A DNA stretch of 64,000 nt, from the NCBI RefSeq assembly GCF_014334055.1, contig NZ_CP060490.1, positions 2,356,001 through 2,420,000 on the forward strand, read 5' to 3'. The position numbers and the translations under genes are program-made. This document shows, piece after piece, positions 36,239-43,622 of the stretch. The notes beneath the pieces are model-generated. The model ran no database searches. It had not been told where the DNA came from and saw only the letters and a program-made list of their open reading frames with translations. This DNA is from Oscillibacter hominis (GTDB lineage: Bacteria; Bacillota; Clostridia; Oscillospirales; Oscillospiraceae). How positions within the stretch are numbered: the stretch's first letter is position 1; each line of letters starts with the position of its first letter.

Positions 36239-36679
36239 TTGACGCTCACACGATCTGAAATGGAGACGATACGGCGCCAATTTGACAGCAGATGCCGGAA
36301 GATTCTGCGAGAGGAAAGCTACAGCATTCGAAAGCGGCTTGCCCGGAGAGCAGAAAAGGAAGTCAGCCTTTCGTGGCTATCTGAAAAAGAGCTGAATCGT
36401 TTTTATGTGATTGACGAATACCCGTCAGACCTCTTTTTTTTTGATGCAGCGGAATATCGCATACCGGTTAGAGATGAAAAGCTTGCAAGCGCCCTCGCCG
36501 CTCTCCCGGACAAAAAGCGCGATGTGATCCTTCTGGCCTTTTTCCTGGATATGAAAGATACGGAGATCGCAGCAAAACTCAAGGTGGTCGGCTCCACCAT
36601 CCATCGCAGGAGAACCAGCAGCCTTGAGGAATTAAGGAGTAGACTGGAGGTGTTTGAAAATGAGCGGAATAAGAAATAA
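36239..36679 (+). CDS. Sigma-70-like factor of the integrative element
   Basis: 146 residues from a TTG start at 36239, supported by GAGAGGAGGTG 8 nt upstream. The C-terminal part (LPDKKRDVILLAFFLDMKDTE, then IAAKLKVVGSTIHRRRTSSL) is a sigma region 4-type helix-turn-helix. The family (Tn916 ORF7-like) regulates conjugation or excision genes of integrative elements. It overlaps the next gene by 20 bp. Confidence 0.8.
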   Translation: MTLTRSEMETIRRQFDSRCRKILREESYSIRKRLARRAEKEVSLSWLSEKELNRFYVIDEYPSDLFFFDAAEYRIPVRDEKLASALAALPDKKRDVILLAFFLDMKDTEIAAKLKVVGSTIHRRRTSSLEELRSRLEVFENERNKK

Positions 36680-36911
36680 CAGACACGCGCTGCTGCCGTT
36701 CTCTGTGATTGAGGCGGCATCAAGCGGAGACATCATCGCCATCAATGCCGTGCTGAAGCACTACGAGGGGTATATTGCCGCACTCTCCATGCGGAAATTA
36801 TACGATGAAAACGGCGTGTCCTACATGGCGGCAGATGATGAGATGCGCAAAATGCTTGAGATCAAGCTGATTGCAAAGATTCTTGACTTTAAGCTCATCA
36901 GAAAAGCATAG
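36660..36911 (+). CDS. Tn916 ORF8-like helix-turn-helix protein
   Basis: 83 residues starting at ATG 36660, with GGAGG upstream inside the end of the sigma-like gene. It matches the HTH_16 family of integrative elements (LLPFSVIEAASSGDIIAINA, VLKHYEGYIAALSMR, then ADDEMRKMLEIKLIAKIL). These small proteins sit with the sigma-like factor in Tn916-type regulatory modules. The next 187 bp have no gene. Confidence 0.8.
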   Translation: MSGIRNNRHALLPFSVIEAASSGDIIAINAVLKHYEGYIAALSMRKLYDENGVSYMAADDEMRKMLEIKLIAKILDFKLIRKA

Positions 36912-37098
36912 CCCCCTTGCCCATATCCGGCGGCGTGTACCCATTTCCACGCCGCTGCAGTTTCTCCCCTTGGTCAAGATAGAAAAGTCCGTCTGCGGGC
37001 TCTTACGGCCCTACAGGGCTATTGTGTACGCTCAGCCTGCCTTTTGGCCGTACATAGCGTCCAAAAGATGCCGGGATGAACTGACAGAGGTATTTTAC

Positions 37099-37584
37099 AT
37101 GACATATACAAGAGAAGAAATTGAACAGAAGCTAAAGGATTATCCGGGGATAAAAAAGAAAATCTCTTTGTTAGAGTACGAACAGGCGTACCCTGTCCAT
37201 GTGTCCGAGCGCGAAATACTGGACGCCATGAATTATGCCAAAGGAGATGGGAGCGGAAGCGCATCCGGCCATATTTCCAATAAAACCATGTACATCGCCC
37301 TGAATTACCAGCAGGTCATAGAACGCATGAATCAGGAAACCAGGGACGACATTGCGTGCCACCTGGAGCTGCTGAAACGGGAAGCCGCACGCATCGAGTT
37401 CTATGTTTCGCTCCTGGATCAGCGCCAGGAAGAAGTGATCCGGTATTCTTATTTTGAGCAGCTGACAAATGAGGAAGCCGGAACAAAAATGCATCTCGCG
37501 GCCAGAACGATAAAGGACATCAAAAAACGCGCGATTGACGCTCTGACAGAGATGTATAACTATATCTCTGAGCTTCAGAAATAG
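37099..37584 (+). CDS. Sigma-70 region 4-like / RinA-type regulator
   Basis: 161 residues. ATG 37099 is chosen because the product starts MTYTREEIEQKLKDYP; the open frame extends upstream without sensible sequence, and the ribosome site (AGAGG) is moderate. The C-terminal half (QRQEEVIRYSYFEQLTNEEA, then MHLAARTIKDIKKRAIDAL) is a region 4-type helix-turn-helix as in RinA/ArpU and DUF1492-like phage and element regulators. It probably controls late element genes. Confidence 0.7.
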   Translation: MTYTREEIEQKLKDYPGIKKKISLLEYEQAYPVHVSEREILDAMNYAKGDGSGSASGHISNKTMYIALNYQQVIERMNQETRDDIACHLELLKREAARIEFYVSLLDQRQEEVIRYSYFEQLTNEEAGTKMHLAARTIKDIKKRAIDALTEMYNYISELQK

Positions 37585-37697
37585 GATTGCACGCTTTATG
37601 CCCTGCATCTGCACAACATATGTCCGAAATCCGCCCGGGTTGGGTGCTTGTGCCTGCCCTTGAGATTGTGCTATGATTAGGCTGTCAAATCAGAGGA

Positions 37698-37732
37698 ATG
37701 CTCCCCGGCGCTTTGCGCCGAGGAGCATTTTT
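37698..37732 (+). terminator. Terminator between the regulator and excisionase genes
   Basis: A 14-bp stem with one mismatch (ATGCTCCCCGGCGC / GCGCCGAGGAGCAT), TTT loop and five T's. The remaining 37585-37895 stretch holds no gene that I can see; it probably contains the promoter and the excisionase/integrase arm sites. Confidence 0.88.
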
Positions 37733-37895
37733 CTGCCACTTTGAAATAGTGGCAAAAGTATTTAAAAATAAAGTGGCCGGGAGAATGGTACATCTATTGA
37801 AACGCCCGAAGAGTTATAATAAAATAGCTTTACGAGTTAGCGGATGTACCTTGACAAATACACTCTCGGCACGCAGCTTGCGAAGGAGGCCAGCT

Positions 37896-38114
37896 ATGAG
37901 TGAACAGTTAAAATGCACCCAGATGGAAAATGGGCAATTGCCCGAAACGCTGACCGTTCAGGAAGTGCAAAAAATCCTGAAGCTCGGCAGGAATGCAGTT
38001 TACAACCTGATCCACAGTCATTCGTTCCCGGTGATCAGGGTCGGAAATCTTCTTCGGATTCCCAGGGAACCGTTCTACGCATGGTTGGCAACATCGCATG
38101 TTGTGCGTTATTAG
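37896..38114 (+). CDS. xis: Excisionase (MerR-like HTH)
   Basis: 72 residues with a strong AAGGAGG site. The TVQEVQKILKLGRNAVYNLI helix-turn-helix and the wing PVIRVGNLLRIPREPFYAWL are those of Tn916-type excisionases. It lies 45 bp before the integrase, the usual xis-int order. It would direct excision by bending DNA at the element ends. Confidence 0.88.
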   Translation: MSEQLKCTQMENGQLPETLTVQEVQKILKLGRNAVYNLIHSHSFPVIRVGNLLRIPREPFYAWLATSHVVRY

Positions 38115-38159
38115 GCAGGATCTCCAATCATCTATTCTGATTATTGGAGGTATGTTATT

Positions 38160-39554
38160 ATGGCCGCAAAAAGAAGATCCAACGGAGAAGGTTCCTTCTG
38201 GCAGTTGGAGGACAAAACATGGGTTTATCAGGTTACTGTGGGCCGCAAAGAGGATGGCTCTCTCAAAAGGAAATCCTTTAAGGGGCGCACAAAGGCAATC
38301 TGTAAGCAACGCAAAGAGGAATGGGAAGCGGAGCAGCAGGCGTTAAAGCAAAGTGAAGAAGCAAAGATACAGCAGCAAGATGATGTGGAAGAACAGCGTC
38401 GAATGCTGGGACACTCCATAGAATCTGAGGCGCTGTTTGCTGAGACCTTTATGGCCTGGCTCAAGCTGTATAAATCCCCGCCTACGCGAAAGCCCTCCAC
38501 ATACGCCAGTTATATCGACACCTACAATACCCACTTTGCGGAATTCTTTGGTCCGATGCCACTGTACGCCATTACACAGGATGTCGTACAGGACTACTAT
38601 CAAAAGAAGCAGCTCAACGGCGCCCGCAAGGACGGAAAAAAAGGCGGACTGTCACCAAAGACAATCCGCAATCATCATATGATCTTAAAAGACTTTTTCA
38701 GCTATGCCCAGAAAAAGTACAAGCTGGATGAAAACCCGACACTTGAAACAACACGGCCCGAGGTCGTTACGCCGGAGATGCGCGTACTGAGCCCTTCTGA
38801 AATGGAGATTTTCATGGAAGAAGTTCTGCGGGAAACACAGCGGATCGCAATCCTAACCGATTTGTTTGTAGGCTTTCGCGTCGGGGAATTATTGGCGCTG
38901 AATATCTCAGACTTCAATCTGGAGCGGCAGACATTAACGGTCAATAAAAATCTTATCCGGGTTGATACGATTGCACTGTCGCTGGACAACCCGAACATCA
39001 GGATTTTAAACTACAACCCCGACAAGAAAACCCATCTGATTGTCCAAAGTACACCGAAAACGAAAAGCTCAAACCGGGAAATTTCCATATCTGACGGTTT
39101 GTGCGAGCTGTTGATCCGGCATATTTTTACGCTGGCAAATTCGGTCTGGCCCAATCCGGAAAACCTGTTGTTCCCGTCCACAAAGGGTACCTACATTGAT
39201 CCCAAAAGCTTTGAGATTCGTCTGACTGCTGTTTCCAAACGCTGCGAGATCCGCAAAGTCAATCCTCACGCATTGCGCCACACCATGGCAACAAGGCTGG
39301 CGGAAGAACGGGTACCTCTTAACATTGTGCAGGGAATCCTGGGTCACGCCTCGCTGGAAACAACCAAAAAGTATCTTCATAAAAATGAAGATGTGGAGCG
39401 CGAAGCCATTGAAACAATGTCCGATTATCTCGACATGAACAAATTGGCAGCGGCACCAAAACTCAGCGGCACGAAAAAAAGAGGAAAATTTTCTGGCATC
39501 GTTCTCCCAGATTTCTCAAAAGAGCAAAAGAACATCCCGCCAGAATCCGCCTAA
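38160..39554 (+). CDS. int: Tyrosine recombinase / integrase (Tn916-like)
   Basis: 464 residues. The N-terminus (RRSNGEGSFWQLEDKTWVYQ) is an AP2-like arm-binding domain; residues ~95-190 form the core-binding SAM-like domain; the catalytic domain follows with Arg in GFRVGELLAL, HALRH as the H-x-x-R box, GHAS, and the nucleophile Tyr in TKKYLH. All catalytic residues are present, so it may be active. It ends about 200 bp from an initiator tRNA gene, the likely attachment site. Candidate ribosome site GGAGGTATG. Confidence 0.92.
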   Translation: MAAKRRSNGEGSFWQLEDKTWVYQVTVGRKEDGSLKRKSFKGRTKAICKQRKEEWEAEQQALKQSEEAKIQQQDDVEEQRRMLGHSIESEALFAETFMAWLKLYKSPPTRKPSTYASYIDTYNTHFAEFFGPMPLYAITQDVVQDYYQKKQLNGARKDGKKGGLSPKTIRNHHMILKDFFSYAQKKYKLDENPTLETTRPEVVTPEMRVLSPSEMEIFMEEVLRETQRIAILTDLFVGFRVGELLALNISDFNLERQTLTVNKNLIRVDTIALSLDNPNIRILNYNPDKKTHLIVQSTPKTKSSNREISISDGLCELLIRHIFTLANSVWPNPENLLFPSTKGTYIDPKSFEIRLTAVSKRCEIRKVNPHALRHTMATRLAEERVPLNIVQGILGHASLETTKKYLHKNEDVEREAIETMSDYLDMNKLAAAPKLSGTKKRGKFSGIVLPDFSKEQKNIPPESA

Positions 39555-39602
39555 GTTTAAGGGGTTTCCGTTGATATTGCCTACTTTATTGCAAATAAAA
39601 AA

Positions 39603-39627
39603 AGAAAACGGCAAAAGAACCGTTTTC
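39603..39627 (+). terminator. Terminator after the integrase gene
   Basis: A short stem GAAAACGG / CCGTTTTC (39604-39627) with an 8-nt loop; the T's are part of the arm. It lies 50 bp after the integrase stop. Confidence 0.6.
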
Positions 39628-39729
39628 TCAAAATTATTCGGAGGAAGTTATTATGAGGGAATAAAATATGAAAAAAAGCTGAGCAGGCTCCTTGGGCAAA
39701 TCAATTGCAAATTGCAACAGGGCAAAGGA

Positions 39730-39762
39730 AAAGTCCTGAAACCATTGAGATTTCAGGACTTT
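39730..39762 (-). terminator. Terminator of the tRNA-fMet transcript
   Basis: On the minus strand perfect 12-bp arms (AAAGTCCTGAAA / TTTCAGGACTTT) with a 9-nt loop, directly after the CCA end of tRNA-fMet, then TTCCTTT. Confidence 0.8.
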
Positions 39763-39763
39763 G

Positions 39764-39839
<76 letters not shown>

Positions 39840-39891
39840 TTATTCAGTTTTCGCGGCTCCCGGTACTGCCCCGGGAACGCCGGTCGCTACT

Positions 39892-39933
39892 CGGGTTATG
39901 AGCCCGACGAGCTACCAACTGCTCTACTCCGCG
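39892..39933 (-). repeat. Truncated second tRNA-fMet (5' half)
   Basis: 42 nt repeat the 5' half of the neighbouring tRNA-fMet, from the acceptor strand through the anticodon loop and stem, with one difference (C to T at 39928). The T-arm and 3' acceptor are replaced by GC-rich sequence (39840-39891) that lacks a TTCAAAT loop. It cannot make a normal tRNA. It looks like an att-site remnant from integration or a rearranged tandem tRNA copy. Confidence 0.75.
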
Positions 39934-39964
39934 ATATTCAATTGCAACCTCCGCCAGGTCCGAA

Positions 39965-40051
39965 TGGTGCCGGTGACCGGGCTCGAACCGGTACGGTATT
40001 GCTACCAAGGGATTTTAAGTCCCTCGTGTCTACCAATTCCACCACACCGGC
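39965..40051 (-). tRNA. tRNA-Leu (TAA)
   Basis: 87 nt with CCA. Acceptor GCCGGTG / CACCGGC, anticodon loop CTTAAAA (anticodon TAA), long variable arm typical of Leu, and T-loop TTCGAGC. Confidence 0.93.
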
Positions 40052-40201
40052 AGATATCGGCAACAATTAGATTACCACGATGTGCTCCTATCTGTCAAGG
40101 TTTTTTCCAAAAAACTTTTCGACATGATTCGCTTGCACAATTCCATGCAACTTTCCCGTCCATCGCACATATACTGCTTAGATACAGAAAGGAGGTACAC
40201 T

Positions 40202-40273
40202 ATGAACAAGCAGTATTGCGGCGATTTGGACGATATGATCTTTCAGGACGAATGGATTCCCAGCGACCGTTAG
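40202..40273 (+). CDS. Possible 23-residue small protein
   Basis: A short frame starting MNKQYCGDLDDMIFQ with a strong GAAAGGAGG site 7 nt before the ATG. It is acidic, with one Cys and no membrane helix. Its stop overlaps the end of the convergent mnmA gene by four bases. The upstream stretch (40052-40201) is a plausible promoter region. Translation is inferred only from the ribosome site. Confidence 0.45.
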   Translation: MNKQYCGDLDDMIFQDEWIPSDR

Positions 40274-41328
40274 ACGATCGTTCCTCCGCCCACAACTTTT
40301 TCGCCGTCGTAGAGCACCACGGCCTGGCCAGCGGTAATCGCCCGTTGGGGCCTTTCAAACCGCACACGGATTCTGCCGTCGGCAAGCTCTTCCACGGTGG
40401 CGGCCGCCTCGCTCTGGCTGTAGCGGGTTTTGGCCGTCACCTCCATGGGCGCGTCCAGACCGGGCACCGAGATCCAGTTCACCCGCTCCGCAACCAATGT
40501 GTCGGTAAAAAGCTCCTCGTCCCGGCCCAGCAGCACCGTCCCGGCCTTCAGGTCCTTGCCCAACACGTAAAGCGGCTCCGCGGCGCTGACTCCCAGGCCC
40601 TTTCGCTGGCCGGTGGTATAGCGCTCCAGGCCCTTGTGACGGCCCAGCACCCGGCCCTGCCGGTCTACAAAGTCGCCCGGCTCCGGCACCAAGCCGCCGA
40701 AGCGCTCCAAAAACTTCATGTAGTCGCCATTGGGCACAAAGCAGATGTCCTGGCTGTCGGGCTTATGGGCATTGGCCAGCCCGCAGCCCTCCGCCATGGC
40801 CCGGATGGCCGGCTTTTCATATTCCCCCACCGGCAGCAGCAGGTGGGCCAGCTGGCGCTGTGTCAGCTGATAGAGCACATAACTCTGATCCTTTTTCCGG
40901 TCCAGGCCCCGTAGCAGCAGCCACCGGCCGGCGGACTCATCGTAGCCCACCCGGGCGTAGTGGCCTGTGGCCAGATAATCAGCCCCCTCCGCCATGGCCG
41001 CGTCAAAGAGCGCGCCGAACTTGATCTCCCGGTTGCAGTCAATGCAGGGATTGGGCGTATGCCCGGCGCGGTACTCCTCCACAAAGCGCTCCATCACCTG
41101 CCCGCGAAACTGCTCCGTCAGGTCCATCACCCGGTGGGGGAAACCCAGCGCCGCCGCCACCGCGGCGGCGTCTTCTATGTCGTCGGCCGAGCCGCAGATG
41201 CCGGGCCGGTCCTTATATCCATGGAGGCGCAGCGTCACGCCGGTGACGTCATAGCCCGCCCGCTGGAGCAGCATGGCGGCGGCAGCGCTGTCCACGCCGC
41301 CGCTCATGGCTACATATACCCTCTTCAT
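40270..41328 (-). CDS. mnmA: tRNA 2-thiouridylase MnmA
   Basis: 352 residues. It makes the 2-thio group of U34 in tRNA-Lys, -Glu and -Gln. Visible: the PP-loop SGGVDS at the N-terminus; the catalytic Cys in PCIDCNREIKFG; the second Cys in SQDICFVPNGDYM; and the C-terminal beta-barrel. Length is normal (~360). It is downstream of a kinase-like gene (28 bp), so they are probably one operon. Confidence 0.95.
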   Translation of the reverse strand: MKRVYVAMSGGVDSAAAAMLLQRAGYDVTGVTLRLHGYKDRPGICGSADDIEDAAAVAAALGFPHRVMDLTEQFRGQVMERFVEEYRAGHTPNPCIDCNREIKFGALFDAAMAEGADYLATGHYARVGYDESAGRWLLLRGLDRKKDQSYVLYQLTQRQLAHLLLPVGEYEKPAIRAMAEGCGLANAHKPDSQDICFVPNGDYMKFLERFGGLVPEPGDFVDRQGRVLGRHKGLERYTTGQRKGLGVSAAEPLYVLGKDLKAGTVLLGRDEELFTDTLVAERVNWISVPGLDAPMEVTAKTRYSQSEAAATVEELADGRIRVRFERPQRAITAGQAVVLYDGEKVVGGGTIV

Positions 41329-41356
41329 CCTGTTTCCTTTCTGTTTGTCCTTCGCT

Positions 41357-42160
41357 TCAATCCATATTGCGGAAGCAAAACGCCGACGCAGGCAGCGCGT
41401 CCGCCAGTTCCAAAAGCGTCGGGTTCAGCCCGCCGGTATAATCCGCCCTTGTATCAGATACCTCAGTGCTCACCCGCCTGTCCGGGAAGGAGCAGGTGAC
41501 CTTTGTGCCCAAGCCCTCTTTGGACTCCACCAACAGGCTGCCGCCCAGGCTCCTGGCAATCCGGCGGCAGATGGGAAGCCCCAGGCCCATCCCATGGGGG
41601 TGGGGCTCCATGCGTTCGATATCCGTATAGCGCCAAAAGAGAGTCTCCATGCGCTCTTCACTGATGCCTACGCCATTGTCCGCGATAGAGAGAATCCCCA
41701 TCTTCCGGACAAATTTCAGATCCATCACCACTGTCCCGCCCCTGGGGGTAAATTTAAAGGCGTTGGACAGCAGATTCAAGACCATCCGGTTCAATTCCCG
41801 CTGGTTCGTGGCGACCACATGAGGTGCTTCCTGGCAGGTGAACTGGACATCCAGCCCAAGGAGTTCCGCCTGAGGCTTTGCACGCCAATAGAGCTCCTGC
41901 AGCATCCCTACAATTTCGTAATTTTTTAGCGGCGGCTGATCCGCTACCTCCACGGAGTCCGCGAGGGACAAGTTGTTCACCAACCGCGCAAGACGATAGT
42001 ACGCCTGATACAATTTGGCGGCATCCGCGTCAAGTGCGGGATTTTGCGCACGCAGCTCAGGTGGGGCAATGCTTGCCAGCGCGCTCCCCATGCTCACCAT
42101 AGCGTTGCGGAGCTGCACCACCACCTCCGGCAGCAATTCGGTCAGCAGCTTCTCTTCCAT
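41357..42160 (-). CDS. Soluble histidine-kinase-like ATPase lacking the phospho-acceptor His
   Basis: 267 residues, no membrane helix. The C-terminal HATPase domain is intact: N box NRMVLNLLSNAFKF, G1 DNGVGI, G2 GMGLGLPI. In the dimerisation helix the expected H-x-L-R-N motif reads VQLRNAM, with Val in place of His. So it probably binds ATP but cannot autophosphorylate on the usual residue; it might regulate another kinase or serve as an anti-sigma-like partner. It lies 28 bp upstream of mnmA on the same strand. The tail (~215-267) is not recognised. Confidence 0.75.
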   Translation of the reverse strand: MEEKLLTELLPEVVVQLRNAMVSMGSALASIAPPELRAQNPALDADAAKLYQAYYRLARLVNNLSLADSVEVADQPPLKNYEIVGMLQELYWRAKPQAELLGLDVQFTCQEAPHVVATNQRELNRMVLNLLSNAFKFTPRGGTVVMDLKFVRKMGILSIADNGVGISEERMETLFWRYTDIERMEPHPHGMGLGLPICRRIARSLGGSLLVESKEGLGTKVTCSFPDRRVSTEVSDTRADYTGGLNPTLLELADALPASAFCFRNMD

Positions 42161-42404
42161 ATACTGAATCCTCTTTTCGGCTCATCATTCCAATAGGTTT
42201 TGCAACAATGCCTCACTCAATCATGGAAAACATCCCCTGCCCGTGCAGTCCACTGATTCCATCAGCCTTTTCTTTCCCTAAGGATAGCAAAATCAGGAAG
42301 AAAACTCAAGAGACTTTTCGATTTCTGTCGAACAGATTTTCGCACATGACAGTTCCGCATTCCTTTTCATACGGTTTTTCACTGTGCAATCATCACAATA
42401 AACC

Positions 42405-42468
42405 TTACGCAATTTTCTACGTAATTTTGCGTAAAAGCTAAAGACAAATCAAAGAGTTCTGTTATAAT
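42405..42468 (+). promoter_or_regulatory. gap promoter with palindromic operator
   Basis: An extended -10 (TGTTATAAT; core 42463-42468) with a weak -35 AAGACA (42441-42446, spacer 16). Just upstream, TTACGCAA-N14-TTGCGTAA (42405-42434) with a central TACGTA forms a symmetric site. This fits regulation by a dimeric regulator; it does not match the Rex consensus I know. The rest of 42161-42545 holds no gene that I can see. Confidence 0.6.
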
Positions 42469-42545
42469 GGACGTAAGCATAATTTGCTTTTGCCTAAAAC
42501 ACATGGGCGGCTGACAAAAAACAGGATGGAAGGGATTTGATTACA

Positions 42546-43568
42546 ATGGGAATCCAAGTGGGCATCAATGGGTTCGGGCGCATTGGCAGAAACGTTCTGC
42601 GTATTTTGATGGAGCGCGGGGACCAGTTTGACTTAAGAGGCATCAACCTGCGCAACGCGGACCTGGATTACATGGTCTATATGATCAAATACGACTCTGT
42701 GTTCCGGGCCTTTGCGGGCACCGTGGAGCACAAGGGCGGCTACCTCTACGTCAACGGGAACAAAATCAAGGTGTTTTCCGAAAGTGACGCGGCCATGATC
42801 CCCTGGCACGAGTGCGGCGCCGAGTACATCATCGAGTCCACCGGCGCATACAACTCCACGGAAAAAGCCTCCCGCCATTTTATGGGCGGCGCGAAAAAGG
42901 TGCTCATCACCGCCCCGGACAAGGACGGCGTCACCCCCACCTTTGTCATGGGCGTCAACCACTCGGAATACCGCAAGGAGATGAACGTGGTCTCCAACGC
43001 CTCCTGCACCACCAACTGCCTGGCCCCGCTGACCAAGGTGGTCAACGACGCCTTCGGCATTGAGCAGGCCCTCATGTCCACCATCCACTCCGCCACCGCC
43101 AAGCAGAAGGCTGTGGACTCCCGGGCCGGCCGCGACTGGCGGACCGGACGCTCCATTTTAGGCAACATCATCCCCTCCACCACCGGCGCTGCCAAGGCCG
43201 TGGGCCGCGTCATCCCCTCCCTCAACGGCAAGATGACCGGCATGAGCTTCCGGGTCCCCACCAACGATGTGTCCGTGGTGGACCTCACCGCCCGGCTGAA
43301 AACCAGCGCCACCTATGCCGACGTGTGCCACGCCATCAAGCGGGCCTCCGAGGGGCCCATGAAGGGCATCGTGGACTATGTATCCGAGCAGGTGGTCTCC
43401 TGCGACCTGATCGGCAACCCCAACACCTGTATCTTTGACGAGACGGCCGGCATCATGCTGGAGGACAACTTTGTCAAGCTCATCGCCTGGTACGACAACG
43501 AGTGGGGTTATTCCAGCAAGGTACTGGACCTGCTGGCCCACATGTATGAGGTGGACAACGCCGAATAA
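42546..43568 (+). CDS. gap: Glyceraldehyde-3-phosphate dehydrogenase, type I
   Basis: 340 residues from ATG 42546 (an in-frame TTG at 42537 is possible). The NAD-binding start VGINGFGRIGRNVLR, the catalytic Cys in SNASCTTNC, the His in TIHSATAKQK and the C-terminal WYDNEWGYSSKV are all present. It performs the phosphorylating oxidation step of glycolysis. It is a single-gene unit with its own promoter and terminator. Confidence 0.97.
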   Translation: MGIQVGINGFGRIGRNVLRILMERGDQFDLRGINLRNADLDYMVYMIKYDSVFRAFAGTVEHKGGYLYVNGNKIKVFSESDAAMIPWHECGAEYIIESTGAYNSTEKASRHFMGGAKKVLITAPDKDGVTPTFVMGVNHSEYRKEMNVVSNASCTTNCLAPLTKVVNDAFGIEQALMSTIHSATAKQKAVDSRAGRDWRTGRSILGNIIPSTTGAAKAVGRVIPSLNGKMTGMSFRVPTNDVSVVDLTARLKTSATYADVCHAIKRASEGPMKGIVDYVSEQVVSCDLIGNPNTCIFDETAGIMLEDNFVKLIAWYDNEWGYSSKVLDLLAHMYEVDNAE

Positions 43569-43577
43569 GTATAAAAA

Positions 43578-43618
43578 GAGGGCCGGGAAAGCAAGTGCTT
43601 CCCCGGCCCTCTTTTCTT
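43578..43618. terminator. Bidirectional terminator between gap and the SLH/GH18-like gene
   Basis: A 15-bp stem with one mismatch (43578-43592 / 43597-43611) with A's on one side and T's on the other, so it can end both convergent genes. Confidence 0.9.
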
Positions 43619-43622
43619 TTTT

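Noticed and set aside
36871..37098. Upstream extension of the sigma region 4-like protein
   Set aside because: The extension overlaps the preceding gene, has unlike composition and no start with a ribosome site; ATG 37099 gives a normal protein.
39840..39891. 3' half of a functional second tRNA-fMet
   Set aside because: A CCCGG/CCGGG stem with a 7-nt loop can be drawn, but the loop lacks the TTC-R-A pattern and the acceptor pairing is incomplete.
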